This document shows, piece by piece, positions 57,102 through 64,000 of a stretch of DNA of 64,000 nucleotides. This DNA comes from Metallosphaera sedula DSM 5348 (GTDB lineage Archaea > Thermoproteota > Thermoprotei_A > Sulfolobales > Sulfolobaceae): assembly GCF_000016605.1 (NCBI RefSeq), contig NC_009440.1, forward strand, positions 310,001 through 374,000, given 5' to 3'. The notes below the pieces were generated by a model that worked only from the letters and a program-made list of their open reading frames with translations, did not search any database and had not been told where the DNA came from. Within the stretch, counting starts at the first letter, position 1. Every line of letters begins with the position of its first letter. The translations under genes were made by a program, and so were the position numbers.

Positions 57102-58235
57102 ATGAATTGGAAACTGGTAATACTATCACTGGGAATGTCGTTAACCTTTTGGGACATTTTTAACGTCCCATACATCATAAATTACGCTGGGACCCAGTTT
57201 CACGCGTCACCTCTCCTCGCGAGTCTACCCCTTTCCGCCGAGATGATCGGTTACGCTTTGGGTGGGGCGTTGAACGGGCTCCTCTCTAGCCTGAGGGGGA
57301 GGAAGCCTGGGCTACTTCTATCCATGGGATTGGTTGCGGTTGGCTCACTTGTGGGGTTCGTGGCACAATCCTTTTCCTGGCTAATTCCCGCTGAACTGCT
57401 GATAGGTCTAGGGATAGAGGGTGAGCTTAGCGTTGTTCCCGCTTACGTATCGGAGACAGTCACTCCTGAGAGGAGAGGGAGATCCGTGGGTCTAGTTACG
57501 GCATCGGGTTTCCTCACAACCTTGGTGGTGGGTCCAATCGCTGTCCTGTTGAATGGAGAGTGGAGGTTCCTCTTCCTGGCAGGCTTATTAGTTTCCCTGA
57601 TTGCCTTGATAACCAGGGTCAAATTACCCGAGTCCAAGATGTGGACTGAAAGGAGAGGTAAGCTCTCATTTGACCTAGGGATAGCCATAATGACCCTGGT
57701 GTGGTTTCTAAGCTACTTCACGGGTTACGCCCTCTTCGCCGATCCGGTGTTTCAGTTCATAGGTTCCCATGGCTTCACCAACACTTCGCTCTACTTCACG
57801 TACATACTTTACGGAGATCCCCTTGGCGTGGTGTTGGCCACAGTCCTAAACGACAAGTTCGAGAGGAAGTTTAGCGTGGCCTTGGTTAACATACTCGCAG
57901 GCGTTGTCATCGTAGGATGGTTCTTCTCCAGCGGTTTAACTTTCCTGCTTCTGGGCTTCGCAGAGATGTTCCTGCAGGGTTTCAAGTTCCCGGTAATGTA
58001 CACCTACACTTCGGAGATATTCGGAACTAAAATAAGGACCCTTGGCTACGGAATTGCGGATGGTTTGGGTCACCTTGGAGGTGCCGTGGGACCAATACTC
58101 TTTGCCTCTACCTACATGTCAAACCAGTTGAGCTCATTCCTCATGCTATCAGTGGTTACTGCCCTAGCTGGGGTTATAGTCTTGGCCTGGGGAGTCAAGA
58201 CGACTGGAAAACCACTGGAACAGATCAGGGGATAA
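57102..58235 (+). CDS. MFS transporter
   Basis: 377 residues, about 11-12 membrane segments; SLRGRKPGLL is the MFS loop 2-3 motif. Sugar/metabolite-type pattern (ETVTPERRGR). TATA AGCTTAAATAG about 27 nt before ATG 57102. Substrate unknown. Confidence 0.85.
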   Translation: MNWKLVILSLGMSLTFWDIFNVPYIINYAGTQFHASPLLASLPLSAEMIGYALGGALNGLLSSLRGRKPGLLLSMGLVAVGSLVGFVAQSFSWLIPAELLIGLGIEGELSVVPAYVSETVTPERRGRSVGLVTASGFLTTLVVGPIAVLLNGEWRFLFLAGLLVSLIALITRVKLPESKMWTERRGKLSFDLGIAIMTLVWFLSYFTGYALFADPVFQFIGSHGFTNTSLYFTYILYGDPLGVVLATVLNDKFERKFSVALVNILAGVVIVGWFFSSGLTFLLLGFAEMFLQGFKFPVMYTYTSEIFGTKIRTLGYGIADGLGHLGGAVGPILFASTYMSNQLSSFLMLSVVTALAGVIVLAWGVKTTGKPLEQIRG

Positions 58236-58271
58236 CTCGACTTTATTTTTCCTTGAGCTCAATCATGTAAA

Positions 58272-59366
58272 ATGAATCACGTAACGAAGCTGGCCTTTTC
58301 CGGTGGGATAAGATCCTTTACGTCGTCTCTAATCTGGCCGTATATAGGGTTTGGCCTCTATAAGTACCTTGGTTTGTCCCTGGTTCAGGTCAGCCAGTTC
58401 TATCTAACCCAGCTCTTGATCTCGTCGATAGCCTATGTCATTGGGGGATACTTGACAGATTACCTAGGGAGGAGACTCGTGATGACGCTAGCTACTTCGC
58501 TTTCCTCGCTAGTGCTCACTCTAGCCTTTTTCCTTAACACTGCGGGAGTCATAGGAATGGTTCTGCTCCAGTCAGGATTCAGTAGCATTTATGCTGTAGC
58601 TAACATGGCCAGCGTAGGGGACATGGGAGGTAACTTTAAGCAACTTGTGAGGTCGTTTAGTGTAATACGCGTTGGGATCAATGCTGGATGGGCCATAGGT
58701 CCTGCAATTGGAGGTTTACTTCTGGGGGATATAGGATTCAAACCACTGCTACTCCTGGGCGGGGTCCTGTCAGTGGTTGCCATTCCCTTTGTGTACTCCC
58801 TTCCAGATCACAAGGGGAGGGTTAGGTTCTTCCTTCCCAACAGGAAGTTCGCCATGTTTCTGATACCCACCCTTCTCACCTTTACTGTAATGGGACAGCT
58901 GGGATTTCCTCTAGTTACCTACTACAGTGGACTTGGCATTGCGGTCTGGCAGGTGGGTCTCCTCTACGCCGTCAACGGAGGACTCATTATACTCCTGCAG
59001 AGATGGATTGGGGAAAGGGTATCTGGAAATTATAGGACCTGGATATCCGTAGGAATGCTCATGTACTCTTTGAGTTACGGGCTTGTATCTCTGGTCTCTA
59101 ACGTATGGGAAGCCCTTCTAGACGTCGTGGGAATTACCTTGGCTGAGATGATTGTGTCTCCCCTATCCCAATCCATTTCCACATCCCTAGCTGAAAGTGA
59201 GACGAGGGGAACCTACTCCGGGATATATGGACTAGTAAGTTCCATGGGGAGAACCCTTGGTTCCTCCATGTCCGCCTTCCTACTCACTAGGGGAGGGGAG
59301 GTGACGTGGTCGTCAGTGGGAGGTGTTGGGGCAGTCTCAGCTATTCTTTACCTAGCATTGATTTGA
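58272..59366 (+). CDS. MFS transporter
   Basis: 364 residues, about 11 membrane segments; YLTDYLGRRLVM is the MFS loop 2-3 motif. Own TATA (about 58241-58250), so not an operon with the previous gene. Its 3' end overlaps the convergent DUF72 gene by 26 bp. Confidence 0.85.
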   Translation: MNHVTKLAFSGGIRSFTSSLIWPYIGFGLYKYLGLSLVQVSQFYLTQLLISSIAYVIGGYLTDYLGRRLVMTLATSLSSLVLTLAFFLNTAGVIGMVLLQSGFSSIYAVANMASVGDMGGNFKQLVRSFSVIRVGINAGWAIGPAIGGLLLGDIGFKPLLLLGGVLSVVAIPFVYSLPDHKGRVRFFLPNRKFAMFLIPTLLTFTVMGQLGFPLVTYYSGLGIAVWQVGLLYAVNGGLIILLQRWIGERVSGNYRTWISVGMLMYSLSYGLVSLVSNVWEALLDVVGITLAEMIVSPLSQSISTSLAESETRGTYSGIYGLVSSMGRTLGSSMSAFLLTRGGEVTWSSVGGVGAVSAILYLALI

Positions 59367-59994
59367 GGATGTCCAAAAAGCGTTTCCCGTTCTCCAACAT
59401 CCAGAGATCGTTGTTGAAGAAGACATAGGTCTCCTCAGGGTTAATCTCGACTATTTTCTTGGCCACGTCAATGAGTTCCTGATCTGTGTAATTGTGAAAG
59501 TACCATCTCTCTCTTCCATGCATTCTGAGATACACCACCTTCCCCTGGAATATGTATGTTCCCATAGGCGAATCAACTGATACCAGGGGAACTTTAGGAG
59601 GGGATTCAAACCAGGACTTATCCCTGAACTCAAATATCGCGTTGGACACCTCTTTCAACATGTCTAGGACCCTTCTCTCATTCTCCTCATTCCTCTTGAA
59701 GCTCGGAGGTAACTGAAAAAGGTAGAACCTAGGATTGAGGTCTCGAAATAGCTCCATGAAGCTCCTCATATCCACATCCTTGAGCCTCTTTACGTGGGTT
59801 ATCTCCCTGTGAACCTTTATTGACCATTTCAGGTTAAAGCCCAACCATGCCTTCACAGTCGATGGTTTAGGTAGCCTGTAAAAGCTCGAGTTTAACTCCA
59901 CAGCCTGAAAGGGGGTGTTTTCGACATACCACTCCAGAGACCTTCTCTTATTCCACGGGTAGGACCAGCCTGACGTCCCTACGTAAATTTTCAT
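59341..59994 (-). CDS. DUF72 family protein
   Basis: 217 residues with the DUF72 pattern: YVGTSGWSYPWNK, VELNSSFYRLP, WSIKVHREITH, YLRMHGRERWY and YVFFNND near the end. TIM-barrel-like fold of unknown function. Leaderless with TATA about 60017-60026. Confidence 0.92.
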   Translation of the reverse strand: MKIYVGTSGWSYPWNKRRSLEWYVENTPFQAVELNSSFYRLPKPSTVKAWLGFNLKWSIKVHREITHVKRLKDVDMRSFMELFRDLNPRFYLFQLPPSFKRNEENERRVLDMLKEVSNAIFEFRDKSWFESPPKVPLVSVDSPMGTYIFQGKVVYLRMHGRERWYFHNYTDQELIDVAKKIVEINPEETYVFFNNDLWMLENGKRFLDILKSMLGKE

Positions 59995-60146
59995 GGGATA
60001 AGTTAGAGAGAATTGATAAAAATCTTTGGAATAATCTTCACTTTCCCGCCAGGATTTAGACAGAAATACACGTCATTGAAAGAATCACGAGTATTCTATG
60101 CTCGACCTTCCAGTATGTGTGAGACCCGCTCAAGATACTACGCGTG

Positions 60147-61325
60147 TTAAATCTTCTTGGGGATCAGGGGAGTCAGAACCGTCGATATTACCGCTATCAC
60201 GAAGAGAACCGTGAACGAGAAGATGAGGTCGTAGTGTAGATCCAGTAACCATGTTACCAGAGCAGTCCCGGCAGCTCCTCCCACTGTGTTTCCAATCCCC
60301 CACACGTATGAGTTGGCTACGGTGAAGAAGTTCTTAGGAAATACCTGGCCTATGTAACCTAACAGGATTGGAAACCCTGTGAAGGCTGCGAAAGTGAACA
60401 GCGTATAAGAGCTCAAGGAAATGAAAAGGTTCCTTGGAAACACCAGGAAAAGCCCAAAGAACACAAGACTCAAAATGCTACTCAAAAGAAAGGTTGTCCT
60501 CCCCCCAAGTCTCTCGGTCAACCAGCCAAACACGGGCTGTCCGAAAACTGATCCCAAGAATCCAATGGTCAAGAATATCCCAGTGAAGGCCTTTGAAAAG
60601 TAAACTTGATAGACGAATTCCCCAAGGAAAGTGGTTGTCCCGCTTATGAACATACTTCTCATGAAAACCAGGGCCCCAAGAATTATCAGAAACCTGTAAA
60701 ACCTTCTATCTAACTTCTCCGTTGCCTTCCTTACTAGACTCATGCTCCCTCTTCTAACGTTCATGAGTCCGAAGTAAATGACCAGAGTTACCAAGACCAT
60801 GTAGACCGTAAATATTCCCAACCCCAGGACTTCCCCTAAACCTAGGATAAGGAATGTAATTATTGACGGCATTACTGCTCTTCCTAGACTACCCATGGCA
60901 CCGTTGATTCCCAAGGCTCTTCCTGAGCTCTTTCCAAAGATCCTGGCAAGTATGGCACCTCCTAGGGGATGGTAAAATGCTTGTCCCGACCCTAGGAGAA
61001 CCACTCCCAGGGTTATTAGAGGAATAGCTAGTCCCCTATCCAGAAACGAAAGTGCAAAGAGGCCCGTGGCAAGAGCCTCTAGGAATATCCCCAACGCAAT
61101 AAGTTCCGCGTCGGAATCCCTCTTGTCTGCCACATCACCTATGAGAGGTGAAAGGAGGCCCGACAAAAGCGTGTAAACTATGGCCAGCGCCCCAAGGAAA
61201 ACGACGCTTATCCTTTCGTCAGTAGTATAGTACACTATGAGGAGTGGAAAGATTAGAAAAACACCATCATTTGAGAAATGCGCCAATGATGTGAATATTA
61301 GTGCCCTTAAGCTCTTTGACTCCAT
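60147..61325 (-). CDS. MFS transporter, fosmidomycin-resistance (Fsr)-like
   Basis: 392 residues, 12 membrane segments; [12 protein letters not shown] and [10 protein letters not shown] are characteristic of the Fsr group of drug/metabolite exporters. ATG 61325 agrees with a TATA at 61351-61360; the TTG at 61337 is rejected. Confidence 0.87.
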   Translation of the reverse strand: MESKSLRALIFTSLAHFSNDGVFLIFPLLIVYYTTDERISVVFLGALAIVYTLLSGLLSPLIGDVADKRDSDAELIALGIFLEALATGLFALSFLDRGLAIPLITLGVVLLGSGQAFYHPLGGAILARIFGKSSGRALGINGAMGSLGRAVMPSIITFLILGLGEVLGLGIFTVYMVLVTLVIYFGLMNVRRGSMSLVRKATEKLDRRFYRFLIILGALVFMRSMFISGTTTFLGEFVYQVYFSKAFTGIFLTIGFLGSVFGQPVFGWLTERLGGRTTFLLSSILSLVFFGLFLVFPRNLFISLSSYTLFTFAAFTGFPILLGYIGQVFPKNFFTVANSYVWGIGNTVGGAAGTALVTWLLDLHYDLIFSFTVLFVIAVISTVLTPLIPKKI

Positions 61326-61546
61326 GATGAGTATCAATGATACCTAATCGGCTTAAAATCTTTTGCATAAAGATACAAAATTCATGATTTCCTCAATAAC
61401 TTGAGATTAGAAATCTAAAAATAGAAGTGATCATCCTTGAAACCTGGTGTAGGAAGTTTCTCGCATGTAATGAGCTTGTTGAGGTGATCCAATACGAAAG
61501 TCCCTGACAGGATCAACGATGTCCCAATCCCTGAATCTTAAATTAA

Positions 61547-61556
61547 CTTTATAATC
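61547..61556 (+). promoter_or_regulatory. TATA box upstream of a possible leader ORF
   Basis: CTTTATAATC is centred 26 nt before GTG 61577. Confidence 0.35.
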
Positions 61557-61576
61557 ATAATTTAAATCAAGATCGA

Positions 61577-61663
61577 GTGGAAGACGAGGAAGATCATTCA
61601 GGAGTTCAGTTTACGCATTCTTACAGTTCTTTAAAAGAGGGGTTATGCGAAATTGATGAATAG
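61577..61663 (+). other. Possible 28-codon leader ORF overlapping the MFS start
   Basis: GTG 61577 to TAG 61661-61663, crossing the ATG of the MFS gene at 61656 in another frame. The TATA spacing fits leaderless translation. Could be a leader peptide or chance. Confidence 0.22.
61628..61637 (+). promoter_or_regulatory. TATA box for the MFS gene at 61656
   Basis: TCTTTAAAAG is centred about 24 nt before ATG 61656. Confidence 0.5.
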
Positions 61664-62894
61664 ATCATTAAGGTGGATGTGGTCTGCACTGGTTTTCGGG
61701 GTCTCGAGTGGACCTCTTTCAACGCTCGTTACTCTCAATATAATCGACATGGGCGGAGGTCCACTTATGGTGGCTTACGCCATCACGCTGTCTAACGTGG
61801 TTCTGATTCCAGCGTCTATGTTTTGGGGCTTCCTTGCAGATAGGTTTGACAGGAGAAAGCTCATTCTAGCTGGCTTCGGGTTCTCCACCCTCTTTTTAGT
61901 GCTAGCATCTCAGAGTAATAGCATACCTGAAATCGACCTGAATTACGCGGGATTTACGTTCTTTTCCACTGCCTATAGCACACCCATGAATTTGCTCATC
62001 ATGGAGTCGGCCGATAAGAGGAAGTGGGCCACTAGTTTCTCAATGCTCTCGATGCTCTCCTCCATAGGAAATCTGATAGGCCTTCTCTTGTCCACATTTC
62101 TAGTTTTAGTTATCAGGATCACGGTAATGTATGCTGTTCTGGCCTTGTTCTCGGCTTCAGCCTTTGTGTTGGCACTTCTCTTCACTCCAAAATCCATGAT
62201 GCTGGAAAGGACCTCAATGCTCCACAGTATAGAGTCGTTCGCGGTTAGACTCAAGATGCTACCCCTAATTTTCCTTCACAGGCCCAGGCTAACCCTTTTC
62301 AAGATGTTCAGCCTAAGCAGGCTTACGAAGAAGCCCATTAACTACGTTCCGCTTCTCTACATTGCAATAACAATCTTCTACATCTCAAGCGGGTTGTTCA
62401 ATACCCTTTATCCTGCAAGCCTTTACAACGAGGGAATAAACAAGAGCCTTGTCTTGGGCATAATCACCGTGGGAATGCTGTTCCAGATACTGACCTTTCA
62501 TTTTGTTGGCCATTACCTTGAGGACAGGGATGAAAGGGAGGCGTCCTTTAGGTCCCTGCTCTTGAGGGGGACAGGATATATCGTGATGGGTGTATCTCTC
62601 GTGACCCCTGTTACTGCAGTGGTATTGGGTTTCCTATTTTACCCGCTATCTGCCGGCGTTGCGTTCTCCTTGTTTTATGCAGCTTCCAACACACTTATCT
62701 TTAAGGTGGTTGGTGGACGAAGACAGGGAACCACGCTCGGGGTTTACAGTACATTAGTTGGCATAGCCCTCTTCTCAGGTTCCTTGATCTCAGGCTTTCT
62801 CTCAAAGGCTATTGGATACACTGGAGATTTTATTGTGGCTGGGATCCTGCTCTACCTGTCCGGGAGCATCTTCAAGTACTTGGAGGAAGGATAA
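61656..62894 (+). CDS. MFS transporter
   Basis: 412 residues, 12 membrane segments; [13 protein letters not shown] is the MFS loop 2-3 motif. A long basic central loop (about 185-225). ATG 61656 preferred to TTG 61653. Substrate unknown. Confidence 0.85.
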   Translation: MNRSLRWMWSALVFGVSSGPLSTLVTLNIIDMGGGPLMVAYAITLSNVVLIPASMFWGFLADRFDRRKLILAGFGFSTLFLVLASQSNSIPEIDLNYAGFTFFSTAYSTPMNLLIMESADKRKWATSFSMLSMLSSIGNLIGLLLSTFLVLVIRITVMYAVLALFSASAFVLALLFTPKSMMLERTSMLHSIESFAVRLKMLPLIFLHRPRLTLFKMFSLSRLTKKPINYVPLLYIAITIFYISSGLFNTLYPASLYNEGINKSLVLGIITVGMLFQILTFHFVGHYLEDRDEREASFRSLLLRGTGYIVMGVSLVTPVTAVVLGFLFYPLSAGVAFSLFYAASNTLIFKVVGGRRQGTTLGVYSTLVGIALFSGSLISGFLSKAIGYTGDFIVAGILLYLSGSIFKYLEEG

Positions 62895-62939
62895 GGATAT
62901 AGGGACAAAACATTTAACACATGAGGATAGGAGAAGGTA

Positions 62940-63416
62940 ATGCAGATCTTGCTTATTGTTGGCTTAATCTTGCTGGTCTTAGGAGCTGTATTAGTGTTTG
63001 GCCTTTATCCTTACCTGGATTCGCAAGCGTCTCAACAGATACTTGAGGGGCTAAACTCAAATATGACGTCTAGGACGCTGACTCCTAACCAAAGCATATC
63101 TCTCCCCTATAACGCTAACGGAAGGGCAATCTACATATTCTTTTATAACTCCACTCCATCTCCCCTAGAGGTTAAGGGAGTTCCAGAAAACGACTCCTCC
63201 GTGACCAGCTCAGGCATTTACTACGTTATACCCAACGGCAGTGGTAACCTTATCCTCGTGAATAATTGGAGCCAAAATGCCTCCTTGAAATTCTCCTCTA
63301 CCTACTATCTTGTTAAGGGAGGTGCCTTGCTGGGAATATTAATACTTTCCGGGATTCCCATGCTCATCATTGGTGCATTCGTAACAATATTTGCGCTAGT
63401 AAGAAGAAAAAGATAG
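62940..63416 (+). CDS. Small two-helix membrane protein with exposed sequon-rich loop
   Basis: 158 residues with membrane segments at about 3-24 and 127-152 and an outside region of about 100 residues with several sequons (NMT, NQS, NST, NDS, NAS). Ends in RRKR. Same architecture as the protein at 7781. GGAGAAGGT lies just before ATG 62940. It converges on the TusA-fusion gene, 8 bp apart. Confidence 0.7.
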   Translation: MQILLIVGLILLVLGAVLVFGLYPYLDSQASQQILEGLNSNMTSRTLTPNQSISLPYNANGRAIYIFFYNSTPSPLEVKGVPENDSSVTSSGIYYVIPNGSGNLILVNNWSQNASLKFSSTYYLVKGGALLGILILSGIPMLIIGAFVTIFALVRRKR

Positions 63417-63424
63417 AGACCCCC

Positions 63425-64000
63425 TTAGGATGTGAGCACCCTAGGAAGAGTTTCCTTAGCCTTTTCTAAATGTTTCCTTATGGATTTCTTAGCTTGACCA
63501 CTAAGAGGACCCTTATACCATTCTGTTATATCTAAGGTGACCTCATTTCCAACTCTATTGGAGACGAATCTCCAACCAAAACTAATCCTGGTCATGGGTA
63601 GTTTCTGATACGCGGTATAGTAAACTATGTCCCCCTTAGGTAAGGGGTTCAAGGTAACGTACAAGGGGGTCTCCCAGCTAATAAACCATTTCATGTGAAG
63701 AATGTAACTTCCAGGGGCCACATTATCTACTGCCTTAATCTGAGGGACGAAGGACATTAAAATGGTTGGATCTGACAACTTGTCCCTCAACCTCACATCC
63801 CCTAGAGTTATTCGTTCAGTATCACTTACGCCTTCAATCTCATCTATTTTCGCCGAACCCCTCTCCTTGTAAATAATGAACTTCACATATTCGCCTTCCT
63901 TCACTGTTTCGTATCTAAGACCAAGCGACTTACATAGTGATGGTAAGGTAACATCAATTGCAGGTTCATGATCCGTTAAAACAACTAGTTTACCTGAGGG
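63425..64000 (-). CDS. TusA-SRPBCC fusion protein (5' truncated by window edge)
   Basis: The frame is open to the last base. The codons upstream of the internal GTG at 63904 encode [20 protein letters not shown], the C-terminal half of a TusA domain nearly matching the TusA at 13914. After it, about 140 residues fit an SRPBCC (helix-grip) domain: [17 protein letters not shown], an extended beta region and a final helix [12 protein letters not shown]. So TusA comes first and SRPBCC second, the reverse of the fusion at 17857. The active-site Cys lies beyond the window. Confidence 0.85.
   Translation of the reverse strand, partial: PSGKLVVLTDHEPAIDVTLPSLCKSLGLRYETVKEGEYVKFIIYKERGSAKIDEIEGVSDTERITLGDVRLRDKLSDPTILMSFVPQIKAVDNVAPGSYILHMKWFISWETPLYVTLNPLPKGDIVYYTAYQKLPMTRISFGWRFVSNRVGNEVTLDITEWYKGPLSGQAKKSIRKHLEKAKETLPRVLTS

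Larger units (their letters stand above)
61326..61655. other. 330-bp intergenic region between divergent MFS genes
   Basis: Holds the TATA boxes of both MFS genes, an additional TATA (61547-61556) with a possible 28-codon leader ORF, and a region (61480-61535) with two CTGA boxes that only weakly suggests a C/D RNA. Nothing else is visible. Confidence 0.5.

Noticed and set aside
61480-61535. Possible C/D box RNA with two CTGA boxes
   Set aside because: The matching C and C' boxes (GTGATCC, ACGATGT) depart too far from RTGATGA and the guide lengths are uneven.

Overview
The window reads as a chromosomal stretch of a thermoacidophilic crenarchaeon of the Sulfolobales, very probably Metallosphaera (M. 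sedula or a close relative). Evidence: thiosulfate:quinone oxidoreductase genes doxD-doxA, a fused 3-hydroxyacyl-CoA dehydrogenase/crotonase and two 4-hydroxybutyrate-CoA ligase-like enzymes of the 3-hydroxypropionate/4-hydroxybutyrate (3HP/4HB) CO2 fixation cycle, archaeal TATA boxes about 25-30 nt before leaderless start codons, frequent GTG/TTG starts, and secreted proteins rich in N-glycosylation sequons. From memory the gene order matches M. sedula around Msed_0357-Msed_0422 (for example Msed_0394, 0399, 0400, 0406); this was not checked against a database. I saw no rRNA, no tRNA, no CRISPR array and no intact insertion sequence.

Layout. 1-5.8 kb: a ClC channel cut by the window edge, a membrane glycosyltransferase, a peroxiredoxin, a small zinc protein and an APC permease. 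5.8-19.4 kb: a sulfur island. It holds a sulfite-oxidase-like molybdoprotein divergent from doxD-doxA; an operon tusA - YeeE/YedE thiosulfate transporter - small membrane protein - dsrE, followed by a metallo-beta-lactamase-fold hydrolase; a second operon with a secreted beta-propeller, a membrane protein whose only cysteines are a vicinal pair, and a DoxD paralogue; a Cys-rich DsrE-like gene; and a TusA-domain fusion. A solo Cas4-like nuclease and an aldehyde dehydrogenase lie inside it. A second TusA fusion is cut by the right edge of the window.

19.5-48.9 kb: CoA-ester metabolism. A CitE-like lyase and a diiron protein are followed by two crotonases, two thiolase/DUF35 pairs, a PaaK-type ligase, 3-hydroxyacyl-CoA dehydrogenases (one fused to a crotonase), an acyl-CoA dehydrogenase, three acyl-CoA synthetases, a beta-carbonic anhydrase, a Rieske ferredoxin with a CAP-domain protein, an S9 peptidase, a TldD/PmbA pair, a ParA-like ATPase and an AlaX editing protein. 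Together they could serve the 4-hydroxybutyrate half of the carbon cycle plus oxidation of fatty or aromatic acids.

49-64 kb: mostly transport. It has five MFS proteins and two APC permeases (four APC in the whole window), a VapBC toxin-antitoxin pair, an Old-Yellow-Enzyme-like oxidoreductase with a shortened C-terminus, a DUF72 protein and several small unknowns. One bidirectional promoter here carries two tandem inverted repeats. First genes of transcription units are mostly leaderless; internal operon genes overlap or have Shine-Dalgarno motifs.
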